From Thermoplasmata archaeon (GTDB lineage: Archaea; Thermoplasmatota; Thermoplasmata; UBA184): 13,774 nucleotides of DNA. Shown here piece by piece: positions 6,441 through 13,691 of the stretch (its first letter is position 1; each line of letters starts with the position of its first letter). The notes beneath the pieces are model-generated. The model did not search any database, was not told the DNA's origin, and saw only the letters and a program-made list of their open reading frames with translations. Both the position numbers and the translations under genes were made by a program. The stretch spans positions 1 to 13,774 of the forward strand of contig JASHYV010000025.1 in the NCBI GenBank assembly GCA_030064695.1, read 5' to 3'.

Positions 6441-7874
6441 CTAGCTCAGCGCGGCCGAGAGCGGGTTGGGCGTCGGTCGGAAGCGGCCCCACTCATCGTC
6501 CGTGAGACAGGCGCGGCACTCCGCGTCGATCACGTCGAGCCCGGCCGAGGCGTAGAAGGCGACGTCCGAGCTCGCCATCGGTCGTCCGCAGCGGCGGCAG
6601 GAGAAGCGTCGTACCGGGAAGTCGAGCACCGAGGGCGAGTCGGACCCGTCCGCCGGGGCCTTCGCTCGCGGGATCTCCGAGAGCGCCTTGGCGCTCTTCG
6701 GGGTCCGGGCGAAGCCCGGTTCGCCGAGCAGCCCCGACAGCGCCGCTCGGAACATCACGAGGCTGCCGGGCAGGAGCATCACGTAGTACCAGAGCCAGCC
6801 GAGGAGACCGACGCGCTCGGTTCGCCGGATCAGGGCGGGAGCGCCGAAGACCACGAGCGGCAGCAGCGTGATCGCGATCGCCGACCAGAGCGGGATCAGG
6901 TGGAGGTAGAGGAAGGCCCACGGGATGAAGAACAGGGTCGGGGCCACCACGACCGCATTCGTCCAGGTCATGAAGAACAGAGCGGAGTCGACCTTCTCCC
7001 AGAACGGCACGTGCGGAGAGGCCACGTAGCTCCTCCAGTGCCGGCGGTACTCGCGGACCGTGGTCGCGGTCCAGCGAGTGATCTGCGTGAAGAACGTACC
7101 GTAGCGGTCGGGCGCGATCCCGTAGCCCACGATCCGGGGATCGTAGACGATCTTCCACCCGGCCTTGCGGAGACGGAAGCTCGTGTCCAGGTCCTCGTTG
7201 GCCGTGAACTGCGGAGCGATGCCGCCCATCTCGCGGATCGCCTCGACCCGGTACGCCTGCACCGTGCCCTGCACGCCGACGAACCCGTGGTGCCGGTATC
7301 GCCCCGCCAGCAGGACCCCGGCGACTTGGTGGATCGCCTCGCTGAACCGCGTGAGGATCGTCGGCGGGTCGTTGAGCCCCATCGACATGAAGCCCTGGAT
7401 GCCCCCGACGCCCGGCCCATAGTGCTGGGCGAACCGCACCAGGACGTCCGGGTCGACCAGGTAGTCGGCGTCGAAGACCACGAGCCACTCGGATCGGGGG
7501 TCGAGGTGGTTGAACGCGTTGCGCAGCGCCCCGCCCTTGAAGCCCTCGCGGTTCGGCCGGCGCAGGACGCGGACCCGGCTCGGATCCACCTCGACGGGGG
7601 TCGTCGAGTCGTCCGCGAGGATCACTTCGAACGCCGGATAGCGGACCCGATCCCATGACGCCAGCGTGGCGCGCAGGATCTCGTCCGGCTCGTCGTAGGT
7701 CGGGATCACGACGCTCACGAACGGCAGCGGGACGTCGGGGTCCCCGGCGCGATCCGGCCAGGGCCGGATCACGGCGAGCACGATCTCCGAGATGAGATAG
7801 ACGCTGAGCAGGATCGTCGCCGACAGGGCGACGATCTCCCAGACCGTGACGATCTCCAGGAAGAGGCTGTTCAC
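6441..7874 (-). CDS. Membrane GT2 processive glycosyltransferase with C-terminal zinc ribbon
   Basis: A 477-residue inner-membrane glycosyltransferase of the cellulose/hyaluronan-synthase-like GT2 class, expected to polymerise or transfer sugars from a nucleotide sugar. Layout: an N-terminal membrane helix (about 8-36); a cytosolic GT-A domain with ADDS (D88, D89), DAD (D135, D137), VQGTVQAYR, ANED (E227, D228) and the processivity-type QITRW (Q264, R267, W268); then hydrophobic helices at about 300-325, 328-350 and 358-380. The C-terminal tail (421-477) adds a four-cysteine zinc ribbon, C426-x2-C429 and C453-x2-C456, not usual for this family. That ribbon closely resembles the one in the gene immediately upstream. 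The start is GTG (CAC at 7872-7874), overlapping the upstream stop by 4 bases (GTGA), so translation is probably coupled. The product polymer is unknown; an extracellular polysaccharide is the natural guess. Confidence 0.9.
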   Translation of the reverse strand: MNSLFLEIVTVWEIVALSATILLSVYLISEIVLAVIRPWPDRAGDPDVPLPFVSVVIPTYDEPDEILRATLASWDRVRYPAFEVILADDSTTPVEVDPSRVRVLRRPNREGFKGGALRNAFNHLDPRSEWLVVFDADYLVDPDVLVRFAQHYGPGVGGIQGFMSMGLNDPPTILTRFSEAIHQVAGVLLAGRYRHHGFVGVQGTVQAYRVEAIREMGGIAPQFTANEDLDTSFRLRKAGWKIVYDPRIVGYGIAPDRYGTFFTQITRWTATTVREYRRHWRSYVASPHVPFWEKVDSALFFMTWTNAVVVAPTLFFIPWAFLYLHLIPLWSAIAITLLPLVVFGAPALIRRTERVGLLGWLWYYVMLLPGSLVMFRAALSGLLGEPGFARTPKSAKALSEIPRAKAPADGSDSPSVLDFPVRRFSCRRCGRPMASSDVAFYASAGLDVIDAECRACLTDDEWGRFRPTPNPLSAALS

Positions 7875-8653
7875 CGCGGCGCCCTCTCGAGCTCCGGGTC
7901 GAGCGGGCTCGGTCCGGGTCCGACCGTGGAGGGACCCGTCGGACCGGCGGCCGCGCCGGCGGGCCCCGCCCGGCGGCGGGTCGCGGCCGCAGGTCCCGGG
8001 GCGATCGTGTCCCGATCCCGTGCGGGCTCCACGGGGGTGGTCTCTTCCGTCGCAGCGGGTTCAAGGAGAGACTCGTCGTACTCCGGAAACGGCTCACTCG
8101 CGGTCGGCGGCACTCTGCCGTCCAGCCGGCCGTCGTCGGCCGAGTTCGCCGGGATGAGGTTCATGGAGCCAAGCTGCGACCAGAGTCGACGGATGACTCG
8201 GAGGCCCTCCGTGAACTCGCCCGACTCCCAGAGGCCGACCGCGACCCCGCGGAGGCGTAGCGACACGGACCGCAGGGGCGACGTGCGGGGGAGCTCGGCG
8301 AGGGCGGCGTCGACATCGGCGAGATACTCCTCGAAGAAGGGGTAGTAGCGTCCGTCTCCGGCAGCCTCGGCCCGGGACCGCGGCGACGACGAGGGGGAGC
8401 CCGCGAACTCGAATCGACCGGAGCGACCGCCGATCGGAAGGTCCGCGACCTGCCACGACGCCCGCTCGTTCTCGGCGAGGCAGACGCGACAGAGCGCGGG
8501 AGAGTGGAGAGCGTCCAGGAAGTAGAACATCCGCTCGCCGACCGTGAGCGGACGTCCGCACTCGGCGCACAGTCGGACCTTACGCGCGGGGTCCTGGTCC
8601 GCAGGGGTTTCTCCGGGACGGAGGGGAGCGGATGCGGGCGGGAACGTCGACAC
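7871..8653 (-). CDS. Zinc-ribbon protein with disordered tail, partner of GT2
   Basis: A 260-residue protein of unknown function. Residues 29-58 form a zinc ribbon, C29-x2-C32-GRP and CRVC (C55, C58), strikingly like the ribbon at the end of the adjacent glycosyltransferase: both have CxxCGRP, an FY pair and CRxCL. A helical region follows (about 108-165, FFEEYLADVDAALAELP and LRGVAVGLWESGEF). From about 175 onward the chain is rich in Pro, Ala, Gly and Glu and looks disordered. No signal peptide or membrane helix is seen. The start is GTG (CAC at 8651-8653): the first internal ATG (8528-8530) would delete half the ribbon. The gene end overlaps the glycosyltransferase start by 4 bp, so the two are likely translated together and may form a complex or regulatory pair. 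Confidence 0.75.
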   Translation of the reverse strand: MSTFPPASAPLRPGETPADQDPARKVRLCAECGRPLTVGERMFYFLDALHSPALCRVCLAENERASWQVADLPIGGRSGRFEFAGSPSSSPRSRAEAAGDGRYYPFFEEYLADVDAALAELPRTSPLRSVSLRLRGVAVGLWESGEFTEGLRVIRRLWSQLGSMNLIPANSADDGRLDGRVPPTASEPFPEYDESLLEPAATEETTPVEPARDRDTIAPGPAAATRRRAGPAGAAAGPTGPSTVGPGPSPLDPELERAPR

Positions 8654-8943
8654 GCAGTACTCCCGTCCAGCTTTCCTACTCCGTTTCCACGGTGTCGCCA
8701 GGGGCCCGGCTCCCCAGCACCGAAAAAATGCCGGGGTCCCGTATTTAACAGCCGTCCCGAGGGCGCACGCTTGATCCCGACGTGCGATCCGAGCGCCGTC
8801 GCACGGTTTGACTCGACGGCCCAGCGTGGCCCAGTCAGTCGAACTCCGGGAACGATGGGTCCTGAACGCTAAACCCGCGAAAATGGCGTCAGCCGCGGAG
8901 TCAAAGAGCTAGGGCGCGAGCGCGTGGAGACGCAACCGCGAAG
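8654..8943. other. Divergent intergenic control region
   Basis: About 290 bp without a convincing gene separates the zinc-ribbon/GT2 operon (minus) from the regulator/signal-peptidase operon (plus). It may extend to about 9140 if the regulator starts later than annotated. It includes a TATA-like block (8742-8749) and an A6 run (8723-8728; T6 on the minus strand). Short AT-rich spots also occur near 8869-8884. Short open frames here have no recognisable domain. I see no tRNA or repeat array. Confidence 0.5.
8742..8749 (-). promoter_or_regulatory. TATA-like box for the zinc-ribbon/GT2 operon
   Basis: GTTAAATA on the minus strand (TATTTAAC on the plus strand) is one of the two most TATA-like strings in the 8654-9140 region. 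It lies about 90 bp before the GTG at 8653, implying a leader of roughly 65 bases. It could also fire rightward. A T6 run (8723-8728, minus) sits just at the predicted start region. Confidence 0.4.
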
Positions 8944-9681
8944 GTGGTCGGGCTGCAACTCCTGTTGCGCCTCGCGGCGGCGCGGAGAGCCCTCTCGGAG
9001 CTCGAAAACTACAGAAATTCCGGCGACACCGACGCACGGTTTACTAGCCATATTATAGCGGGACGCCGTCCGCCCGACCGCAGCATTCCGCGCAAGCGGA
9101 ACCGGGGCAGGGGGCTGCATACGGACCGGGGGGCACCGCGCTACCGCACTCAGATCGCAATCCTCCGGGACTTCCTGCTGGCCGCTCGGGTCGCCGGGCG
9201 TCGAACGCGAATCATCGGGCTCGCGAACCTCAATCCGCGCTCGTACCGGACCTATCTCTCGTTCTGCCTGAAGCATGACCTGATACTGGAGAGCCCGAAC
9301 GGGCTACGGCTCACGGCACGGGCCGACACCGTGCTCGAGTCCATCGATCGGGTGCTCGCCCAGAGCGCGAGGCTCCATCTCGCTCTGGGGCAGCTCGCCG
9401 TGGAACTCGGGACCGTACCCATCGGGACGGCCCCGCTCCCTGCGTGTCTGGGCTTGCCCCGTTTGGACGCGATCGGAGCGACGGCCGGGGGGATGACCCC
9501 CACGCGGCCATCGTCCCCGTTTGAGGTACACCCGCTCGGAAGTCCGGTAGGATCCGAGAACTGGATCGCCCGGTCGGGAGGGCGCACAGGCGCGCCCGGT
9601 TCGCCCTCCGACGACCGGGTTCCGGAAGCGTGGCCCGCTCCTCCCGTCGACCCGCCCCGGCGAGACCGGGGCTCGAGGTGA
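8944..9681 (+). CDS. Winged-helix transcriptional regulator (ArnR-like wHTH)
   Basis: The supported part is residues about 67-140 of the 245-residue frame. The segments YRTQIAILRDFLLAARVAG, RRTRIIGLANLNPRSYRTYL and SFCLKHDLI, then LRLTARADTVLESIDRVL, match the archaeal single winged-helix domain seen in ArnR1-type regulators (sequence-specific DNA binding). The first 65 residues after GTG 8944 and the last 80 residues have no domain-like features and are Arg/Pro/Gly rich. GTG 8944 and TTG 8965 are the only obvious early starts. A strong TATA-like TATTATAG at 9051-9058 would start transcription near 9080, where no in-frame ATG, GTG or TTG precedes the domain, so the start is uncertain. Its TGA stop (9679-9681) overlaps the ribosome site of the next gene, so it is probably the regulator of this operon. 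Confidence 0.65.
   Translation: MVGLQLLLRLAAARRALSELENYRNSGDTDARFTSHIIAGRRPPDRSIPRKRNRGRGLHTDRGAPRYRTQIAILRDFLLAARVAGRRTRIIGLANLNPRSYRTYLSFCLKHDLILESPNGLRLTARADTVLESIDRVLAQSARLHLALGQLAVELGTVPIGTAPLPACLGLPRLDAIGATAGGMTPTRPSSPFEVHPLGSPVGSENWIARSGGRTGAPGSPSDDRVPEAWPAPPVDPPRRDRGSR
9051..9058. promoter_or_regulatory. TATA-like box TATTATAG
   Basis: The string TATTATAG is exceptionally AT-rich for this GC-rich window. It lies about 90 bp before the recognisable part of the winged-helix domain. Rightward firing would give a transcript starting near 9080, inside the annotated regulator frame. The reverse strand reads CTATAATA, so leftward firing is also possible. Confidence 0.4.
9675..9681 (+). promoter_or_regulatory. 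Shine-Dalgarno site for the signal peptidase gene
   Basis: GAGGTGA is a near-ideal ribosome-binding sequence 7 bases before GTG 9689. It supports that start over later ones. It also includes the stop of the upstream regulator gene, indicating coupled translation. Confidence 0.7.
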
Positions 9682-9688
9682 GCTGACC

Positions 9689-11041
9689 GTGCCTGCGCTG
9701 CTCGCGACTCGGGTTCCGAGCGCACCGATTCGTCCGATAGATCCGGGTCGCCGGAGCCTTCTCATCGCGGTCGGCGTCGCCGGGGCGGCCGTCGCGGTCG
9801 CACAGGTTTACTTTCTCTTGCTCTCGAGCCTCTCGATCCTCGAGCAGTATGCCGCCTTTGTGGCCTTGCAGGTCGTGTTCCTCGGGCTGCTATTGGTTGG
9901 GCTCAGGCTTGACGGGAAGCGGCTTCGCGACGCCGGATTTGAGATTCGTGGCCCGATCGGACCAGCGATTGGGTTCGCGGCGCTCCTCGTATTGGTCGCG
10001 GTGGACATCCGACTCGACCCGGGCTTCGTGTTGGGGTTCGGTCGTTCGTTCCCGATGGACCCGGCGACCTTCGGATTCCTTCTCCTCTCGGCCCCGCTCA
10101 TCGCGGTGGCTGAGGTGGGCCTCTTCTTTGGCTACGTCTTCCGCACGCTCTCCCGTTCGATCGGCGTGCGACCGGCTCTGCTCGCGTCATCGACCGCCTT
10201 CGCCCTAGTGGCGACGAACCTCGGCATCCTTCCCGTACTGGGCCCCACAGCCGCCGTCCAGTACCTGTTCACCACCACGGCGGTCGACGTAGTGCTCGGG
10301 ATGGCCCTGGCCCTACTCTGCTACAAGAGCGAATGGAACGTGCTCGGTGCGGTCACGGTATGGGCCGGCGTTACCGCGACCGCAGAACTCCTGCCGGTGG
10401 GCGCAGCCTATCCCAGCTGGGTTGTCGAGTTCGTCGCCCTCCTGGTCACGGCGGTCGCGCTCCTGATCCTCGTGGCGGTGGGCCTCCGGGAGCCCCGTCT
10501 CCAGTCCCGGAGGTATCTCGGCGAGCGGATCGGTCCTCGTCGGTATCGATACCGACTCCGGGCCCGCTCCCAAGTGCAGGGCTCGGGCCTGCTGGTCGCG
10601 GGAGCGGCGGTCGGGGTCGCCCTGATCAGCGTCTCGTACGGTCTCCCTTCGGTCCTCGGCACCGCCCAGCCGCTGCTCGCGATCGCAACGGGCAGCATGT
10701 CGCCGACGCTCGAGCGGGGCACGCTCGTCGTGGTCGAGCACGCGTCCCCGGACCAGATCCACGTGGGCACGATCCTGGTCTTCGACGTGGGCTGCCTACC
10801 CGCTCCCACCGTGCATCGGGTGATCCGGATCGTGGACTCGGGGCCGAACTGGGTCTACCAGACGAAGGGCGACGCGAACAAAGTGCAGGACCCCTGTACC
10901 GTACCGTATGCCGACGTGCGTGGGATCGTGCTCGCGCACGTACCCGACTTGGGCTATTTCATCCTGGAACCCCTTTTCGCCGCTTCCGTGGTCGCGCTGC
11001 TCGTGGTGGTGCCCTGGGCCTGGAAGGTGGGGCACGGATGA
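9689..11041 (+). CDS. CPBP-like membrane domain fused to archaeal signal peptidase I
   Basis: A 450-residue membrane protein with two parts. Residues about 22-267 form a multi-span hydrophobic domain resembling the CPBP/CAAX-protease fold, with AEVGLFFGYVFRTL (141-154) and ASSTAFALVATNLG (166-179) at the places of the family's EExxxR and FALxH motifs. Only the first Glu (E142) survives; the second Glu, the Arg and the His are replaced, so proteolysis by this half is unlikely. After a basic linker (270-295) and a helix (300-318) comes a signal peptidase I domain of the archaeal/SipW type. It has ATGSMSP with nucleophile S336, VHRVI with H376, and TKGDANKVQD with D395 and D401. A last membrane helix ends the chain (about 429-446). 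It should cleave secretory signal peptides outside the membrane. Its stop overlaps the next ATG (ATGA). The TasA-like proteins downstream are the obvious substrates. Confidence 0.88.
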   Translation: MPALLATRVPSAPIRPIDPGRRSLLIAVGVAGAAVAVAQVYFLLLSSLSILEQYAAFVALQVVFLGLLLVGLRLDGKRLRDAGFEIRGPIGPAIGFAALLVLVAVDIRLDPGFVLGFGRSFPMDPATFGFLLLSAPLIAVAEVGLFFGYVFRTLSRSIGVRPALLASSTAFALVATNLGILPVLGPTAAVQYLFTTTAVDVVLGMALALLCYKSEWNVLGAVTVWAGVTATAELLPVGAAYPSWVVEFVALLVTAVALLILVAVGLREPRLQSRRYLGERIGPRRYRYRLRARSQVQGSGLLVAGAAVGVALISVSYGLPSVLGTAQPLLAIATGSMSPTLERGTLVVVEHASPDQIHVGTILVFDVGCLPAPTVHRVIRIVDSGPNWVYQTKGDANKVQDPCTVPYADVRGIVLAHVPDLGYFILEPLFAASVVALLVVVPWAWKVGHG

Positions 11042-12321
11042 CGCCCTCCCCTCGGACCCGACGCATCGCGGCGATCCTGGCCGTGGCGTTCCTGCTCACC
11101 GCCGTCTGGGCGGCGTTCTACCTGTACTCGGAAAGCCATCCAGCGGGCGGGGGCCCCTCGGCACCTATCCTCGCGACGTTTTCCCAGCAAGCCCTCGGCA
11201 ACTTCACCGCGTCCCTGAGCCCGAGCTACCTCTACGATAACGTGACGCAGATCGAAGGCGGCAACGTCACCCTCTTCACGTCGATCACCAATTGGATCAA
11301 CGCGACGATCGTCTACTCGTTCACCTCCAACCGTTCGGTCGACGTGTCGCTGATCGACACTTTCCAGGTAGTGCTCTCGACGTCGGTTTGGTCGAAGACG
11401 CTCTTCACGGCGATCAACACTTCTTCCTACGCCGCGACCGCCGGGTTCTCCCTAAGCTTCGAGTACGCCGCCAACGTCTCCTCGGTCGTCGCGCTCGCGT
11501 CTGCGATCGACACGCAGCTCGGCTACACCGGCGCGAGCTACTCGCTGGCCCTCGTGCCCTCGGTCGTCGGTACGGTCTCCGTGCCCGGGGCGAGCGCGTC
11601 GCTCGACAGCGTTCCCGCCCTCAACTTCTCGTTCTCCGGCGCGCTGATTTCGCCCGCAGGTCTCTCGCATTCTGCTTCGGGCAGCGTGATTGGAGCGGCA
11701 CCCCCGAGTTCCTCGAGCCTGGGGAACGCGGTGTTCCCGATCGCCGCGCTGGCTGGTTCGCTCGGCGCCTTCGGTGGCAGCACGTGGGTGGCAACCCGTC
11801 GGCCGGAGGAGGAACCATTGCCACCGCTCGACGAACTCGTCCGGCCCTACGACGAGGCGATCGCCCTCGTCGCTGAGGCTCCCGCGGGCGCTGTGACCAC
11901 CCCGGTCCGAACTTTCCCGGATCTGATCAAGATCGCCGATATTCTGGGAAAGCCGGTGCTCCGACCCTCTCGCCCGGACCCGGCGAGGTCAACCTTCTAC
12001 GTGATCGACGGTCGGTTCGGGTACGTCTATCGGTACCCCGGTCCGACTGGGGAGACCTTGCCCTCGCCAGAAGGCGCGTCCCTCCCTGAGGGAGAGCTGG
12101 CTCCCGAGCCCGAAGCGACCCAGCTCGCGGAGCGACTGCGCAACGACCTCCTTCGGTTGGAGGCGCTTCGCGCCGACGACGCGACATCCGAGACGGTCCG
12201 CCATGAGGCGCGACGGGCGATTCAGGCGCTCTCTTCGGGGAACTCAGTTGCGGCGCGCACGGAGATCGAGCAGATCGAGCTGCAACTCTCGAAGCTTCGC
12301 CGGCGGAATCGCTCACGATAG
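11038..12321 (+). CDS. DUF5305 family membrane protein
   Basis: A 427-residue protein. It has an N-terminal membrane helix (10-30) and an extracellular domain (about 35-225) rich in Ser/Thr with eight N-glycosylation sequons (N55, N68, N76, N88, N98, N127, N146, N196). A second membrane helix follows (about 230-252, NAVFPIAALAGSLGAFGG). The cytosolic tail carries the DUF5305 signature: FPDLIKIADILGKPVLR (293-309), then FYVIDGRFGYVYRY (320-333). The last 60 residues (361-427) form a charged, probably coiled-coil helix. The biochemical role is unknown. DUF5305 genes are known neighbours of archaeal signal peptidases and SipW-dependent proteins, so it may be an accessory for export or anchoring of the fibres. 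The start ATG overlaps the signal peptidase stop by 4 bp. A 173-bp gap separates it from the first TasA-like gene. Confidence 0.82.
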   Translation: MTPSPRTRRIAAILAVAFLLTAVWAAFYLYSESHPAGGGPSAPILATFSQQALGNFTASLSPSYLYDNVTQIEGGNVTLFTSITNWINATIVYSFTSNRSVDVSLIDTFQVVLSTSVWSKTLFTAINTSSYAATAGFSLSFEYAANVSSVVALASAIDTQLGYTGASYSLALVPSVVGTVSVPGASASLDSVPALNFSFSGALISPAGLSHSASGSVIGAAPPSSSSLGNAVFPIAALAGSLGAFGGSTWVATRRPEEEPLPPLDELVRPYDEAIALVAEAPAGAVTTPVRTFPDLIKIADILGKPVLRPSRPDPARSTFYVIDGRFGYVYRYPGPTGETLPSPEGASLPEGELAPEPEATQLAERLRNDLLRLEALRADDATSETVRHEARRAIQALSSGNSVAARTEIEQIELQLSKLRRRNRSR

Positions 12322-12329
12322 CTCCGAGA

Positions 12330-12343
12330 TCCGGGGCCCCGGA
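12330..12343. terminator. GC-rich palindrome after DUF5305 gene
   Basis: TCCGGGGCCCCGGA is a perfect 14-bp palindrome 8 bases past the DUF5305 stop. An offset outer pairing CTCCG (12322-12326) with CGGAG (12340-12344) can form a looped hairpin. The following bases are only weakly T-rich, so a terminator or transcript-processing role is tentative. Confidence 0.3.
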
Positions 12344-12440
12344 GATTCCTTAGTCACCGGAGGGACCCGGAGCAGTACTGGAAATTGTAGCCACCAAATC
12401 CCGAATTCGTAGCGGCCAACGCGAAGGGAGATTCCGTCGC

Positions 12441-12449
12441 GGTATAACC
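12441..12449 (+). promoter_or_regulatory. TATA-like promoter of the first TasA-like gene
   Basis: GGTATAACC is the clearest TATA-like string in the 173-bp gap. It is centred 50 bp before the ATG at 12495, giving a predicted leader of about 25 bases with an AGAGG ribosome site at 12485-12489. It suggests the fibre genes can be expressed at a higher level than the upstream export genes. Confidence 0.45.
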
Positions 12450-12494
12450 CACGACTCTACTCTCCGCTCGGGTCGAAGGACCCCAGAGGCAGCA

Positions 12495-13028
12495 ATGGGA
12501 AACCGATGGCTGGTGGCGGTGGCGGCGATCGTGGCAGTGGTCGCGGTCGGAGGAGTCGGCTTTGCGACGTTTACGGCGACGGCGTACCTGAACGGCAGCG
12601 GTCAGGCCGGTACGATCGGGCTCACGTGGGGCACGGACCCGGGGACGGCGGGAAGCTCGTACTACGTGACCTGTACGGCGACTGTAACCACGATGTCCGA
12701 GACCGGCGACACGCTCAACGTGGTCGCGGACAACCTCGCGCCCGGGGATTACTGCGCCGTCTCCGACACGCTGATCGACACCGGTTCGCTTCCCGGCGGC
12801 GTCTACACGCAGGTGACGAGCGTTACCGAGACCGGTTGCACTACCTGGTACGCTTTGGACAACTGGGGATACCACACCCTTGGAGAGTCAGAAAAGGGTC
12901 CAATCGCCATCTCGAACTCCGTCCCGATCTCGTACGGCTTGGACTTCGGCCTCCCGTCCGGAAGCACCGGGTGCGCGGGAAGTACCGTCGCCTACACCGA
13001 GGTCTTCACGGCCGTGGCGGGAACCTAG
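12495..13028 (+). CDS. TasA/camelysin-like secreted fibre protein 1 (SipW-dependent)
   Basis: A 177-residue exported protein. The signal peptide is residues 1-22 or so (MGNRW then a hydrophobic stretch to VGGVG), leading into GFATFTATAYLNGSGQAGTI. That junction has the layout of SipW-dependent TasA/camelysin proteins: glycine-rich end of the signal, an aromatic shortly after the likely cut, and an AGT strand about 12 residues on. The central NLAPGDYC (80-87) corresponds to the family's NLKPGD turn, followed by a GSLP motif (97-100). Cys60, 87, 115 and 160 all have counterparts in the next gene and could form two disulfides. In known relatives (bacterial TasA, archaeal AbpA) subunits polymerise by donor-strand exchange into matrix fibres; a similar role here is inferred. 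The ATG at 12495 follows AGAGG. Confidence 0.82.
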   Translation: MGNRWLVAVAAIVAVVAVGGVGFATFTATAYLNGSGQAGTIGLTWGTDPGTAGSSYYVTCTATVTTMSETGDTLNVVADNLAPGDYCAVSDTLIDTGSLPGGVYTQVTSVTETGCTTWYALDNWGYHTLGESEKGPIAISNSVPISYGLDFGLPSGSTGCAGSTVAYTEVFTAVAGT

Positions 13029-13072
13029 GACAGAGGCATAGGGACTCGAGCCCGACCGTAGCCGGTGTCGCC

Positions 13073-13077
13073 GGAGG
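13073..13077 (+). promoter_or_regulatory. Shine-Dalgarno site for second TasA-like gene
   Basis: GGAGG lies 5 bases before GTG 13083. It supports this start over the internal ATG at 13107, which would shorten the basic start of the signal peptide (R5). Confidence 0.55.
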
Positions 13078-13082
13078 GGTAG

Positions 13083-13640
13083 GTGCAGCTCTCGAGAGCC
13101 GCGACGATGGGCCTCGTGGCCGTGGCGGTACTCGCCATGGCCGGTACGGGGTTCGCCGCGTTCACTGCCACCGCCTACCTCAACGGCTCGGGTTCCGCCG
13201 GTACGGTCGGGCCCCTCGTTTGGGGGCCAAACCCGAGTCCTGCCGGGTTCGCCCCCAACGACGTGTGCACGGTAGAGCGAACGTCGACGAGCCTACCGGG
13301 CGACACGCTCGACCTGGTGGCCGGAAACCTCGCACCCGGCGATGTTTGTGCGTACGGGGACTCCCTGACCAACGAGGGCAGCCTACCGGCCTCGACGACG
13401 GAGCAGATCACATTGGCCAGCGGAGGACTCTGCGGGTACCTCATCTTCGCGGACAATTTCTTCACCCCTTCGGTGGTCGTCGGTGCGGGAGGGCAGACGG
13501 CGACGCTCTCCCACGTGATCGCAGCTGGCGGGGACATCCAGTGGGCGGGCTTCATCTCGCTCTCCAGCAGCGCAGGTCCGTCGGTGATGGGGGAGAGCTG
13601 CGACTTCATGGTCACCGTGACCGGGGCCGCGGGAACATAA
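13083..13640 (+). CDS. TasA/camelysin-like secreted fibre protein 2 (SipW-dependent)
   Basis: A 185-residue tandem paralogue of the preceding gene. The signal peptide (about 1-25) ends in AGTGFA, followed by the shared AFTATAYLNGSGSAGTVG. Also shared are WG near 47, GDTL with a VA.NLAPGD.CA block (73-90), GSLP (99-102) and a C-terminal A-AGT ending. Cys62, 89, 117 and 173 align with the four Cys of its neighbour. The middle and C-terminal thirds are otherwise divergent, so the duplication is not recent and the two may be distinct subunits, for example major fibre and cap or adaptor. It lies 54 bp after the first copy with no clear promoter between, so one transcript is likely. The probable processing enzyme is the signal peptidase encoded at 9689-11041. 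Confidence 0.82.
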   Translation: MQLSRAATMGLVAVAVLAMAGTGFAAFTATAYLNGSGSAGTVGPLVWGPNPSPAGFAPNDVCTVERTSTSLPGDTLDLVAGNLAPGDVCAYGDSLTNEGSLPASTTEQITLASGGLCGYLIFADNFFTPSVVVGAGGQTATLSHVIAAGGDIQWAGFISLSSSAGPSVMGESCDFMVTVTGAAGT

Positions 13641-13691
13641 GCCGCGGCGCCTCCGCGCTGACGATCCCCCGCCGGAGCTCCGACCGCATCA

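Noticed and set aside
6336..7658. Long plus-strand open frame opposite the glycosyltransferase
   Set aside because: It is antisense to conserved GT2 motifs, has charged low-complexity composition and no recognisable domain.
8654..8943. Possible small RNA or tRNA in the divergent region
   Set aside because: No cloverleaf, T-loop consensus or strong stem-loop series could be seen by eye.
8869..9276. Minus-strand open frame in the divergent region
   Set aside because: It has no domain-like pattern and overlaps the winged-helix domain on the other strand.
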